DNA of 64,000 nucleotides, taken from positions 8,367 to 72,366 of the forward strand of contig QANZ01050047.1 in NCBI GenBank assembly GCA_003254925.1, given 5' to 3'. Positions 33,458 through 45,791 of the stretch are shown in pieces; position 1 is the first letter of the stretch, and the number at the start of each line of letters is the position of its first letter. The notes beneath the pieces are model-generated. The model was not told where the DNA came from, did no database searches, and saw only the letters and a program-made list of their open reading frames with translations. The translations under genes were made by a program, and so were the position numbers. The stretch is from Chamaecrista fasciculata. Taxonomy: Eukaryota > Streptophyta > Magnoliopsida > Fabales > Fabaceae.

Positions 33458-33494
33458 TTTTTTTTTTTATATATCCCTCAAATAGATATATTAT

Positions 33495-33640
33495 TAAGTC
33501 AACAAAAGTTGGCTCAAGGAGTTGACTCATAACTTATAAGGTCGTGAATTCGATTTTCATAGAACCTGGAGGCCTACCTTGATCTTGGTGAACCTTCGGG
33601 GCCCAACTTATCTAAACTTTTTGAATAAATCTTGAGATTA
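33495..33640 (+). mobile_element. SINE family A, internally deleted copy
   Basis: The head CAACAAAAGTTGGCTCAAGG, a B-box-like GGTCGTGAATTCGAT, and the tail CTTGGTGAACCTTCGGGGCCC match the 20701-20900 SINE but lack the part between the B box and the GC-rich body. No clear target duplication. Confidence 0.65.
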
Positions 33641-35612
33641 TATCTAAACTAAATATAGTTAAAAAGTTAGTGGCTGCTGCTACCTGGTAGCTAGCCATTA
33701 TATTTATTCAACCCACAAATCTGGTAAATTTTAAGAACAAATAACATAGACTCCATACATATATGATCGTCGTCAATCGTCAATAAAACTAATTATATAT
33801 AAATCAAGTTTGAAATATAGTTTTAATGGTGATAAGCAGATTTCTATTTTGGGTAAAGATGCCATGTGAGTGATGAATCAGCCATTGAAATTCCAATTTC
33901 AATCTAATATTTAACTGTAAGATTTGGTCCAAATATACATGTAACTCAAAGATGGATTTGCTAATAATATGAGATATTAGCCAAATGAATGTACATATAT
34001 ACCTATATATATGGGTTTGCTAAAAAAGATGGGAAACGTTTTAAAATTGAGGATTTCTTCCATCAAGGAATTACTCTATTTGTCAATTGGGAAAATCTGA
34101 ATACATGCATTTTTTGGGGAATAATATCCTCCACCTCAAGAGTTATTATCTCCAAAATCCAAATATTTAATTATATGTTAATTAGATTTTTTACATACAT
34201 GTGTTAATTTAAATATCCTATTTTATATTTTTTTTAAATTATTTTGAAGATTAAAAAGAAAAGTGGATAAATTGGGAAGAATTTTTTACAACATTATCCA
34301 GAGGAAAACAAATCAGTTTGTTTACATTGTAAGACAATAAATTAGGTTAAAAATTGAAAGCATACTTTTTAAACTTTTTCATTTGACTCAATTATATCCC
34401 GAGGTCTAAATCCGTTGAAATTGTTAATAAAAAATGCCAACATTATAGTCACATGACAAGTATCTTTTTTCCCTATTTTATTTTAACATCATTTATACCA
34501 AAAAACTTTATATTTATATCAGTTCTACTCTTAAACTTCCTCATTTTATGTATTGTACCCTTAAAAATATTGACATCAGTATGATGTCAAAATAATTTAA
34601 ATGATATTAGGTCTTAGAATACAATTGAGTTAAATATAAAAATGACTAAAAAAAATTTAAAAATACAACTGATACTTACTTTATAATTTGATAGTATTAA
34701 AACTGCTTTTTAGCCGGTCAAAATTCATAAAAGGATGTTTATTGAGGTATGGAGTTGCTAGTGGTTTGTTGGGCCATCCGTGGGTTTGCACATTAAAAGT
34801 TAATTATCAAAATGGTGGTCCAAATACATTTTATCAAAGTATTTTGTTCGAATATTGTCTGATTTAAAATTGGTCAAGACTGAATGTAAAAGAAAAAATC
34901 ATAATACGAATGGAATTTGGGTATAGTCAAATAGACAAGTCATCTATATGATGATAAATTTAAGTTAAAAAGAAATAATTACAATTGATATCAAGTAACA
35001 TGAGTGTGAAAATTGCCTCTAAATTCTTACAGAAGGTACATGCATGAAATAAAAATTTTTTTTTGTCAAAATAGTGTTTGACTAAAAAGAAGTTAGTGTT
35101 CAGGCCAAAAAAAAAAGTTAGTGAAAATGACCTTAAAGATTGAACTAATTTAATGATTTGTTGATTTATTTATTATTTTCAATATGTACATACACACACA
35201 CACATTTTCATGATTTGGAGTTACATTTGGACGATAATTATGCCATATTTTAACCTTTTTTAACATCATATTTTAACTTATTTGTATACATATAAAGGGA
35301 AATATCTGTATATTAATAATTGTACTTAGTAATGTTGTAGAACTTAATTACAAATGTCATTATCCATTATTTATTGTATTATATATAATTTGACATATCA
35401 TATTTTTAAGTTCATACAATACAAAAAAAAATATGTATATAAAAAGTTTACATAATATAATTAGTAAATTTTGAAAACCATTATAAGATTATACATATAT
35501 ATAAAATAAGTTCAACTATAAAAATCTGTTGAAGTTTAACAAGCATAAATGAACTTATAAATGTTGGCCAAAAAAAAATGAACTTACTAAAAAAATATTT
35601 CTCCACTAATTA
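33641..35612. other. Long intergenic AT-rich region
   Basis: No gene, RNA or bounded repeat is supported. The short frame 33989-34207 lacks any recognisable content. Confidence 0.5.
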
Positions 35613-37141
35613 GGCTTCGTTTGTTTGCACTCTGACTATAATCTACTCTGATTACAATCATAATAAGCATGATCATTTGTGATTTTTTTTTATAATCATG
35701 ATTTTTTTTTATAATCAAACACACTCAATTATACTTATAACCCTATAATCCACATATATACCTATAATTACATATACTCTAATACAATCAATCACCTATC
35801 ACAAGGGCAAAATGGTTATTTACCTCAATATTGAGTTATATTGTAAATACTCATTATTGTCTTGGGCTAAAATGTTATTTTGTGCAAATTATTTAGGAAT
35901 CAAATTTTTATTTTAGCCATTTTTATCTTCCTTCTTTCTCTCTCTCTCTCACGGCTTTCTTCTTAATTTTTCCTCAATTTGTCTGGAAATATGATCATTC
36001 CTTTAAGTTGTATACATTGGCTTCTGAAATTGCCTTCAGTCGCAATTTTCCGATGGAAATTTCTGTTATATCGATGATTTCACCACCGACGCTTCATAAA
36101 CAGTTGTTTATCGTTTGATGCTGGTTTTAATTATGAAAATTTCCTTGAATCACACACTATTTGTTTTTCTAGGTTTTCTTTTAGCTGGATTCATCGGTTC
36201 TTTCTTAATTATTCGTTGATTTGTCTAAAAATGTAGTGATTTCTTTTGTTTTCTACTAAAATTGCCTAGAAACAGAACGAGAGAGAGAGACCAGAGAGAG
36301 GATGAATGGATTTTTTTTTTTTGGCCTGAGAGGATGAATGGATTGAGAGGAAGGGGGTCAATGGATTATGCCAAATTTGAGTTTTTTTTTTGGTTCCGAA
36401 TGCTTTTTTTCTCACATTTTGTCAAAATGGTTGATCTTTTTTTCCGGTAGTCCACCCTCAAAATGGTAAAGCTTAGTTTTTCTGGTCTACCATTTCGTAG
36501 GAAAAAATCATAATCAGATTTTCTTGTTTTCTGAGGCAAATCGTAACATAATCTGATTTTTTTATAAGCAACAATCACATCTAAATACACTTTGATTTTT
36601 ATTAAAATCACATTTTACTTTTTAATTTTTAACTTTTTTTTTCATTTCTACTCCTATACAATTTATCAATTTTCTCACCCTTCTATCTATCAACTATTAT
36701 TATTACATACCCATTTCAATAATTTCACACCAAATAATTAACATTTATAAAAAAAAAAATACAAAAATAATCAACTTTGATTATAATTGTTGGGATTTTT
36801 GGGAGAAAGAAACATGGAAGCTCTCATAATTTTTTTTTCTTTTTTCTCATGATTTTGCTTCATTCATAGCTCCATAATGATAGGTACAAATCAAATTCCT
36901 TTTATAGAGGAAATACACATAATTAAATAAAAGATAAATAAAATAAAGTAACTACTTATCCCTAAAATCATGTACCCACTAGTTAACTCATATATATGAC
37001 TAATTCAAAAACAAACTAAATCTCTAAAATTCAAATCTGATGCAACAGATTTATGCTTCCAATAACAATATTATTTTATTATTATTATTAATTCCCAACA
37101 ATAATCACACTACAATTATAATCAGAGCGCAAACAAACAGC
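35613..37141. mobile_element. TIR element with internal unique sequence
   Basis: The ends GGCTTCGTTTGTTTGCACTC and GAGCGCAAACAAACAGC are inverted repeats with a further match inside (GACTATAAT with ATTATAATC). This resembles PIF/Harbinger-type termini, but the target trinucleotide is unclear. Inside, about 35930-36300 looks like a plant transcript leader (a TCTCTCTC tract then mixed sequence). A solo LTR is nested at 36788-37100. No transposase is present. Confidence 0.6.
36788..37100 (-). mobile_element. Solo LTR nested in the TIR element
   Basis: This 313-bp sequence begins TGTTGGGATTTTTGGGAG, ends AATTCCCAACA, and is flanked by the 5-bp duplication ATAAT (36783-36787 and 37101-37105). TG...CA termini plus a 5-bp duplication define an LTR. 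Read on the minus strand it starts TGTTGGGAATTAATAATA, as many plant Copia LTRs do. No internal retrotransposon domain is left, so it is a solo LTR from recombination. Confidence 0.85.
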
Positions 37142-37674
37142 ATAATATAAACAAGTTTTGAAAAAGATTATCATAGAAGAAGTAATTATTTTTAGTTCTT
37201 AGTTGGAATTTAATTGTATTCACAAAAATTATGTTAGAAGAAGATTTTTTCATTTAAAATTCTAATTACACAATTTTTATAGAGAAACAAAAAAAAAAAA
37301 GAAAAAGAAAAAACCTTAAACTGTATCCCTCCACCCACGAATGACGACGTTCCTTTTTTGTAATAAATGTATGGGTGAGAAATCTTGACAAATGAATGAG
37401 GAAATACTGAAATAGTCAGGCCAAAAATAAAAGAGGAAATAGTCAGGCCAAAAAAAAAGAAGAGGAAATAGACATGGCCATGACGAGAATTCTAAGTTAC
37501 TAACAAACACATTTCTTTTTCCTTTGTTTTCCTTTTTATTTTTGGAATTATAAGAAGAGAGAGACAAATACAAAAATCTCTGCTTTTTCTATGTACTAGT
37601 TTTTCTGAAAAACTAGAACTACATATTAATCCATGGAATAAATATGTCTGTACAAGAAAATGTAACACATGAAG
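37142..37674. other. Intergenic, no supported gene
   Basis: The frame at 37316-37573 has no recognisable domain and is rich in Phe/Ser. I see nothing else bounded here. Confidence 0.45.
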
Positions 37675-38189
37675 TAGAGGTGTACATGAGCTGAGGCGGG
37701 GCGGGCCGGTTTTGGCCCGACCCGTGACTCGGCCTGGTCAGACCCGGGTTGGGCCACCAAGTCTGATTAGGTTACTTTTTATTTTTTTCAAAATTTTTAC
37801 ATTTTTTACTTAAATTATTTAAATATTTTATATATTTTTAATTTGTATATATTGATAAAAAATATTAATTATGAATCAATTTAATGATATTTTTATTAAT
37901 AAATATATTTAATTTAATTTATTTCTTAAAAAATATTAATTTAATTGAGATTAAATATATATTTTATGTAATTTTTAATATACAATTGATAAAAATAATA
38001 ATACATATATATTTATTACAATTAAAACAATAATTAGTAATAGAAAACATAAATATATGTAGTAAAATTTAAGAAAAGTATTTTTTAAAAGACATGAAAG
38101 TACTCCAAGCTGAGCCAAGTCTAGAAAAATTAGACCTAGCTCGGCCGGAACACCCCCCCCCCCATCGAGTCAGGTCTTGTATAACCCTA
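37675..38189. mobile_element. hAT-like MITE with GC-rich ends
   Basis: It begins TAGAGGTGTACATGAGC and ends GTCTTGTATAACCCTA, giving short imperfect inverted ends of hAT style. The 8-bp flanks ACATGAAG and ATATGAAG match at 7 of 8 positions (37667-37674, 38190-38197). GC-rich phrases (GGCGGGGCGGGCCGG; CTCGGCCGG) sit inside each end, and the middle is almost pure AT. Confidence 0.6.
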
Positions 38190-39753
38190 ATATGAAGTAA
38201 TACGTTATCTTCTACACTTGATTGTTCTTCTCTTCGATTCTTTTTCTTTAACTACTTTCATAAGTAGTCCTAATCAAGGACTCAAGATTATTTTGTTGAG
38301 ACGTAGAAATTAATATATATTATTATTTTTTTTTAATTTGATTAGGCTAACAATTGACATAATTGACCTAACGGTTGAACCAGTAACCTGGTGACCTAAG
38401 CCCTTAATCGGGTCAATGCCCGGTCTGTTACTAAAACATTGAAAATTATTAAAATGAGTTTTATCTCTATTAATAAAAGGTATTTATGCACAAACAATTT
38501 GATTTGAATTTGAAACACTTTGTTTAAGAAACGCAATTAATTTGTTGAACTTTGTTGGTATTTATTATTTCGATTAAATTATAATTTAAGAAAAATAAGA
38601 ATTAAGATTATAAATTTTCTAGATCAAACCCCAAAATTCACAAGCACTTAAAATGTCTAACACTCATAGTTTAAATTATAGAAAATGTAAACTTTTACTC
38701 TATAAAGTATGGATACTGATACGAAAACAGAACATAATATAGAAAAAGATATATTGACACACTAAATTTTTAAAATTACATGACATAATAGGTAATATAT
38801 TTTTATATATATATAAATAATTAAAAATTTATAGATTTTGATGAGAACTTTAAAAATTATAAAATTTAACTGTTTTTTTTTAAACTGGCAAATTCATTAA
38901 AAACTTGAAAGGAGTTCCAAACAGAACATTACAGAGGTCCTAACACAAAGCACGTGACAAAAGAAAACGAAACTGAAAAAAATGTCATATGTATTATTAT
39001 TTTTTATTATTTGTCATATTAAAATTACAGAAAAATTGATTTTATATTTTAAAACTTGTAAATATATGTCGTATGTGTATTGTACGGTTGTTGGAAACGG
39101 ACAAATATACACACAGTAACATGTCATCAAAATGAAGTGTTCATACTTATTATAACTTTTAACTATTTAATTATATTTTAATATTTTATTATGATAATTT
39201 AATGAAAGATATTATATATATTAAAATAAAAATTTAAAATAATAAATTAAAATGAATGGACTTTCAATATTTGAAATTTTCAAGTTTGAACTCAATTTTG
39301 AAATTGGTCATAAAAGTTGTTTTAAAGGATAAAAGACAAAGGCTTGTTATTCACATAAAAACTATAAAAGAGTGTTGAATTGAACTGTTTAGTGTTTACT
39401 GCATTATGCAATGAGAGAGACTTATCACTTACCAGCATCACCCGCTATATGTGCCAGGTTTTATTCCTTAATCAAAGCAAATCTAAAACACCATGCCTTA
39501 AGTAATCTTCACTTTTATTAATAGTATATATTCCCCTAATTTTGTGAATTTTATATTTTCTTTTACTTAAAAGGGGGTCATAAAAATCTTATTTTAATTA
39601 TTTTTATATAAGACAAATTGATTTTTATTTCCTATATGTTTGTTTACATAAGACAATCCCCTACACTTCTATTTCCTATTTTTTTTTTTATATTTTCTTT
39701 TAATTAACTTTCCTATTCTTTCAAATTGCAATATAGAAATTTTATTTTAATAA
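38190..39753. other. Intergenic with possible LINE tail near 38873-38965
   Basis: A T-run followed by AACTGGCAAATTCATTAAAA reads on the minus strand as a LINE-like 3' end with A-tail. A CCGG-type scrap lies at about 38340-38440. AAGTATGGATAC (about 38706) and GTGTTCATACTT (about 39138) may mark an old inverted-repeat element. None is firm. Confidence 0.4.
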
Positions 39754-40078
39754 GGTAAAAGTGCACTTTTGGTCCTATATCTTTTGCTCAGGTTGCATAG
39801 TCTCATGTTACACTTCTGGTCTCATATCTTTGGGTCAGACTTCAGATCCCATATATTTGGGTTAGGTGTAGAATTAGTATCTATATTTGGATCAATTGAG
39901 ACTGTGAAACTTTTTGTAAAGATATGAGACCAATTTTGTAACTTGACCAAAAGATATGGGATCAAAAGATATATGAGACCAAATTTGCAACCTGAACAAA
40001 AGATATGAGACCAAAAGTGCAACAAAAAAAAGTTATGAGATCAAATTGAAGTTATAAGACCAAAAATGCATTTTGATC
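39754..40078. mobile_element. Foldback element, family FB2, copy 2
   Basis: Left GGTAAAAGTGCACTTTTGG and right CCAAAAATGCATTTTGATC are inverted ends. The arms repeat CATATCTTTTGCTCAGGTTGC and its inverse. The frame on the minus strand through it is a repeat by-product. Confidence 0.7.
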
Positions 40079-40500
40079 AAAAATCAATAATTTAACATAA
40101 AGGTGTTAATTGTCCCACAAAAAACTCATGGGTCACCTTCCCACAATTTTAAAACACAAGGTATTATATGTATATTACCTAAAATTTAGGGGATGTTTGT
40201 GCAATTTAGTCTTAGGCAATAATCTTTTCGACTAAAAAATAACCTATTGTTTGCACATTTCTTTCTTAAAACATTACCTAAAATTCAGAGGATATTTATG
40301 CAATTTAGTCTTATCTAATAATCTTTTCTACTAAAAGATAACCCGTTGTTTACAATTTTTTTTCTTAAAATTACCCTTACGAAAGAGTTTGCATGGGCAA
40401 AATTGACATTTGCCTCTATTTAGTTATTAATAATATAAGTTGAAAATGTCGATCCACAACGTAAACCTCTTCGATAATTATGATGTTTTCTCCTTAAATA
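40079..40500. other. Short tandem duplication, otherwise nothing
   Basis: The phrase CAATTTAGTCTTA then AATAATCTTTTC with ACTAAAA-ATAACC occurs twice (about 40200 and 40305), a local duplication of roughly 105 bp. No gene. Confidence 0.5.
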
Positions 40501-40501
40501 T

Positions 40502-41075
40502 AGTGTTGTTAGAACCGAACCATTTAATGACTCAGACAAGTGTTCGGTTCATGATTTGATCGGTTTAACCGATTAAACCATCGGTAAAACCAGATAATGC
40601 AATAAATAATAAATATTAATTACTTTTATTATATATAAAATATAAACTTATATACACACAATTAAAATTAATAATTCAACATTTCTTTTTTTTTTTAATT
40701 GAAATAGAGTACATTACAAGAATAATACAAAGACGTAAAATAAACACAACATAACACATATATAGCTAGATAGATTTTTAAATATAATAAATTTTATGCA
40801 AATCAAACAACTTTTTTTATAAAATAAAATAAATTAAGTGTGCTTTAGATCTGATTTCATTAATTTTTTTATTTAAATGTTAAAATGTGAAATTATTTTA
40901 AAAAAAATAATGGGCGATTGGACCACCGGTTCAGCGGTTGGATCGTCGGTTTAATGGTTCTGGCCGGTCCAATCCGGTCTAATTGCTAATTTGGTTTTTA
41001 GGTTAAACCAACTCGTTCTAGTGGTTGGTTGATGGTTGAACCGGCCGGACCATTCGATTTGGTTTTAACAACACT
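40502..41075. mobile_element. hAT-like element with CCGGTT-rich ends
   Basis: The ends AGTGTTGTTAGAACCGAACC and TTGGTTTTAACAACACT are inverted. Flanks CCTTAAAT and TCTTAAAT match at 7 of 8, fitting an 8-bp hAT-type duplication. CGGTTTAACCGATTAAACC and GGTTGAACCGGCCGG phrases lie just inside each end. Non-coding. Confidence 0.6.
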
Positions 41076-41629
41076 TCTTAAATGTTCTAAGTCATAGCAT
41101 TTGGCATTGATTGCAAAGAAATACATTAGTTCAAAACTTTAATTACATATTCTTTCAAGTTTCAATAAAAAATAATAATTGTTATTATCTAGCCTTTATA
41201 TTATTACATCTTAATGTTTTTGTACAATTGAAATAAAAAAAATCAACACTGTGACGAGTTCATCTAGTTTCTTATCCGTCATCACTTTCATTAGGCAATT
41301 GCTTCAAATTGATTTAAATTTTTAAGGTTTTCGGCTTTGCGCTCTTTGTTCTCTTTGTTGCTCCATTCCTCCAAGTTTGTTTTGTACTCTTATGAAAGTT
41401 TAACTGACTTTTCCTTTATTTGCAATTAATTTTTTTCCTACTACTGAAAGAAGAAGTGACATAGTCTCATTTCTCCAAGTAGAAGAATATAGTAAGGTTA
41501 GATTAGATAGATAAATATATTTTTNATTTAATAAATAATCTTTTTAGTTATTAACAATCTATTATTATTTTAAATTAAAAATAAATATATTACAACACGT
41601 GCAACACACGCACTTTCTATTATATATAT
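41076..41629. other. Intergenic, one ambiguous base
   Basis: AT-rich sequence with an undetermined base at 41525. No feature is supported. Confidence 0.5.
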
Positions 41630-41863
41630 GAGTAAACTAACAATTTGATCCCTGAAAGATTACTTAGTTAACAACTCAGTCCTTAAAAGATCAAAATACA
41701 CATTTAGTCCTTGAAAGATTAAAACAGTATACCATTTAATCCTTAAAAAAGACTAATTAGTGTACCGTTTTAATTTTTTACGGACTAATCTCTGTATTTC
41801 AATCTTTCAAGGTCTGAATTATCAATTTGATGGTTTTTCAAGGACTAAATTATTAATTTACTC
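41630..41863. mobile_element. Foldback element, family FB7
   Basis: GAGTAAACTAACAATTTGATCC at the left is mirrored by GGACTAAATTATTAATTTACTC at the right, with CCTTGAAAGATTAAAAC-type phrases between. The ends match those of 51311-51579. No clear 9-bp duplication. Confidence 0.6.
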
Positions 41864-42541
41864 TCTCAATATATAAAACAAAAGTTGCCAGTTGCCACAC
41901 ATCCATATATTATACCTGACAAATTAAAGAAAAAAAACCTATTAAAGCTTTGCAGATTTTTCATAAAAGAATTCAGAACTAGAGTATTTAAGTGCTGACT
42001 TTAATTTCTTGTCATGTACAAAATAAATTGGAAAGAAAAAAATACTTGCAAGGTATTATATTTTTGAATTAATTATATGATCAAATTGTAACAGAAAACT
42101 GAAAGTAATAAGTAACATATCATTTCTTGGATCTTCTCTTCAGTCTATAGCAGCAACTGAATACAAATAAAGATCGAAAAATTCATATTGACCAACAAAA
42201 GTTATTTTAATTTAAATTATTGTATGAAAGCATTTAGGATGTGTCAGAAATAAAATTTTATATTAATTAATCATTTAATGTTATGTGCTTCATATATATT
42301 ATATAGTTTCTAACCTTTTTATTCTTTTCGGGCCAAAAATAGTTTCTGAGCTAACCTAACCTAAGAGAAAGGATAAAAATCAGAGAGGAATTATGAGTAA
42401 TTTGTAAGTATGAGTAGTGCATATATCATGCTTTTGTGAATGGCTAAAATTGGTGATTCATAATCATATTAGTAAAGCAATTTGCATACACATATATATA
42501 TAGTGCATGATGCTACTATATATATATATATATATATATGC
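41864..42541. other. Intergenic, microsatellite
   Basis: No gene. A (TA)n tract lies at about 42519-42539. Confidence 0.5.
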
Positions 42542-42555
42542 TATATATATGTTAC

Positions 42556-42759
42556 TTTTTTTTTTTGTAAAAAAAAATTTAAGTGGGGGTAAGCACCGGT
42601 ATCCCACTAGGGTCAGAGCATACCTCCCGACCTCTATGAGGATTTACAAGAGAAATTTACTGATCACCCACTAAATAAGGCCCTCACATCGATCAAAGGA
42701 TTCGAACCCTAGCCCTTGTGGGGTAAGAGCCCGAACCTTAACCAACTGTGTCACTCTGG
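42556..42759 (-). mobile_element. tRNA-derived SINE, minus orientation
   Basis: Read on the minus strand, GACACAGTTGGTTAAGGTTC (A box) precedes GGGCTAGGGTTCGAATCC (B box). A body follows and ends in an A-tail (T-runs at 42556-42566). Flanks share about 16 bp, TATATATATGTTACTT, at about 42542-42557 and 42776-42791. The flank is partly microsatellite. Confidence 0.75.
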
Positions 42760-42791
42760 TATATATATATATATATATATATATGTTACTT

Positions 42792-43145
42792 TACTTAATT
42801 AATCCAACGCTTTTCACCAACCTGCACCGTAGTTTTTCCAATATCTGATGCATAATGCAAGCCATAGTTTCTGCCACAGAAGTAGCTCTACCTAGCTTCT
42901 AATAATTCATTTTTATGTAAAGAGTTGAGACATATATAATAGAAATTAACGTTTAATATATATATATATATTTGTCTAATTGAATGGGTTTTAATTTTTT
43001 TTTCTTGCCCACCCATCAATTATATGAGGATAATGAACTAGCTAGCTAGCTAGCTATATTATGCTCTTTAACTAAATAATAACTAACGACATTGACTTCA
43101 ACAAATTAAATACATAATAAGAAAGAGATCGAGTGACAGAACTTG

Positions 43146-43174
<29 letters not shown>
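42792..43174. repeat. Short simple repeats
   Basis: Contains (TA)n at about 42955-42970, a GCTA run (43038-43057) and a long (TA)n at about 43146-43178. No gene. Confidence 0.6.
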
Positions 43175-43182
<8 letters not shown>

Positions 43183-43183
43183 A

Positions 43184-43674
43184 GGCTAGAGCCTCAAATT
43201 GGTCTCTTATTTTTATTTGTTTTAGATTGGTCTCACATATTTTCATAATTTTTTAAATTAGTACGGATTTGATTTCAAGATACAATTTGACCTCATTTGC
43301 TAACGATCTTAATTGGACAGAGGAAGAACTCTTCAAGGGTTGACACATAAATTTGAGTTCGTCGCATTCGAATTTAAAACGAGAGATATATGTGACCAGC
43401 TTCATACGTTTGATTGTGAAATGAATTACTCACTTTTTGGACTCGATTTGACCTCGTTTATTGAGGTCCCAAAATATTCGTTAAAAGAAATTCATAGCTC
43501 AATCTAGATTTGTCATATTCGAACTTGAAACAAAAGAGATATGACCACATTCAATATTTTTTGAACCAATTTGAAAAATTATGAAAACATATAGAACTAA
43601 TCTGAAACAAAATGAAAGATAAGGGACCAATTTGAAATTCACCCCATATAAGGGAATAATTTGAGACTTTAGCC
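43184..43674. mobile_element. Foldback element, FB1-related, exact 9-bp duplication
   Basis: The inverted ends GGCTAGAGCCTCAAATTGG and AATAATTTGAGACTTTAGCC are flanked by TATAGTTAA on both sides (43175-43183, 43675-43683). Arms contain the FB1 phrase about TTCGAATTTAAAACGAGAG and its inverse. A clean 9-bp duplication of mixed sequence supports Mutator-type transposition. Confidence 0.85.
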
Positions 43675-43683
43675 TATAGTTAA

Positions 43684-45336
43684 TAACTCGTTTTCTCACA
43701 GTCAAATGGTAAGGGTTCTTACATTACTTTAGTTTTATGTTTGGTATTGACATATAGTTTCTTCACATTTCACATGGCCGGACTTCTAGTTCACTACATG
43801 CATGTATGAATTTTGAGACATTTATTATGGGTAAACATTAGAAATTAATTATTACTTTGCTTTACTTGCTATTTTCTTACTCCAATATAACAGAGTAAAA
43901 GAAACGGGATAGATTAAACATACAGTAGGAAAAGTATATCTGAAATATTTCACAATGAGACAGGAGAAAAATATATAGCTAGGAATGAAGAGTGAGAAGA
44001 TTTTAGAGAAAATGTTTTTGAATTTGTATGGAGCTAGCTAGTCAACAAATTAGTTCTTGAATATTTGGATCTTTAAATCTCAAGCTGGTTTTGACACTTT
44101 TTGAATTAAAGACCTGATCTCTAATTACTCCAAACCACATAAATCTCCCTTATTATTTACCCAAAAAAAAGCCATCACATTACACCTTATGGCTAACCCA
44201 AACATATTGTACAAATCTCAGTCATCTCCTCTACAATATTTGTCCCATTACCGGACTTTAATTTGGAGGAACTTACCCAACAAAAATATGACCTCATCCC
44301 ACTATTAACTAACTAATTAATCTCGTTATAAAAAAAAACTAATTAATCTCACATTCTTTGAAATGGATGCCATTAATCGTGGGTCAAGATAATATTCCTC
44401 TAATTTCGTCCTTTTAACTTTACGTGAATGAAAATTTATGTCTAATATACCTTTTGTTTGTTTCAATATAATTCTTTCAAAATGTCGGTACAGTTTTCCT
44501 CAAATATATAATTCCTTAAGAATAATTAGTGGAGGTTTTTCATGTATAATATTCCTAGCTACACGTTTGGAGAAAGAAACATTGGAGACATGAACGACAA
44601 AACAGAACATAGAAAAGGAAAAGGAACAAAATGTAAACTTTATGCTAATTTTGATACGAATAGCATATATTTTGTTTTACCTAAATTAATTGTAGATTAG
44701 CTAGTAAGCTACGAGTCATATATATATATATATATGTTATGTATACAATCAATGTACACTGGAATTCTCTTGTTCTCTTCTGAGATTCCCATTGGAATTT
44801 AGAGATTCAATGCACTAACGAATTGTAGAACGTTCAAAATATTGATTCTCTCTTCTAGCAAAAAAATTTTAAAAAATTATTGACTCTCTCAACAAGTACG
44901 TGCTTCTGGATCGATATTCGAATTTGTACGTGTTATCTACTTTATGATAAGACCATTGACACATCAACCAATATATATATATATATATATGATCAATTTG
45001 AATTCATTATTTAGTTATGAAGCTTAAATGAAGCCATGCATGCACGTCTTGCAATGGTTAAAAGCATTAATTAATTTGAGAATTGTAAAGGAGACAAGAA
45101 TTAAAGGCTATGAGGATTTTGGTTGAAACTTGAAAGGTAGAGAGTGAGGAATCAAAGACCGAAAAGAATAGTAAACTCTGATTTTTTAGCCATAGCTTTC
45201 CGCCAAAAGATTACGTATAGACTATAGAGTGATGGATGAGGACCTTTTTGACTCACATTAGTAGTAAAAGGTAGGAGATATATTCCTTTCTTTGACAGTG
45301 TGAAACTCGCATCGATCTTGGAAAATAATAAATTAA
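43684..45336. other. Intergenic, no supported gene
   Basis: Contains a half copy of the intron-2 foldback phrases (about 44050-44160) and two (TA)n tracts (44718-44735, 44971-44990). Nothing else could be bounded. Confidence 0.5.
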
Positions 45337-45345
45337 TATTAATAA

Positions 45346-45782
45346 GGCCAAAGTGCACTTTTGGTCCCATAACTTTTTTTAAAGTTTCAATTTGGTCCCA
45401 TAACTTTTTTTTGTTGCATTTTTGGTCCATATCTTTTGCTAAAATTGCAGATTTGGTTTCGTGTTGCATTTTTTGTACCATATCTTGGGGTCATGTTGCA
45501 GAATTGGTCCTATATCTCTTGGTCAAGTTGCAGAATTAGTCCCATATCTTTAGGTCAGGTGCGAAATTGGTCTAATATCATCTTATCAGATAGGACTGAT
45601 GATGAAACTTTTTGCAAAGATATGGGACCGATTCTGCAATTTGATCAAAAGATATGGGACCAAAAGTGACACAGGACCAAATCTGCAACTTTTTACAAAG
45701 ATATGGGACCAAAAGTGCAATAAAAAAAGTTATGGGACCAAATTTAAACCTAAGCAAAAGTTATGGGACTAAAAGTGCGACC
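45346..45782. mobile_element. Foldback element, family FB2, exact 9-bp duplication
   Basis: The 437-bp palindrome has ends GGCCAAAGTGCACTTTTGG and GGGACTAAAAGTGCGACC, and exact flanks TATTAATAA (45337-45345, 45783-45791). The arms alternate CCATATCTTTTGCTAAAATTGC and AAAGATATGGGACC phrases. Frames on both strands through it are artefacts. Confidence 0.85.
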
Positions 45783-45791
45783 TATTAATAA

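Noticed and set aside
41525-41525. A single ambiguous base
   Set aside because: It is an assembly or base-calling artefact in AT-rich sequence and affects no feature.
43146-43178. Long (TA)n tracts here and elsewhere as promoters
   Set aside because: They are microsatellites. Only the tract upstream of the P450 has a gene at a suitable distance.
39822-45669. Frames in FB2 foldbacks resembling repeated peptides (WSHIF, LVKLQN)
   Set aside because: The same peptides appear on both strands of a palindrome, as expected of inverted repeats and not of genes.
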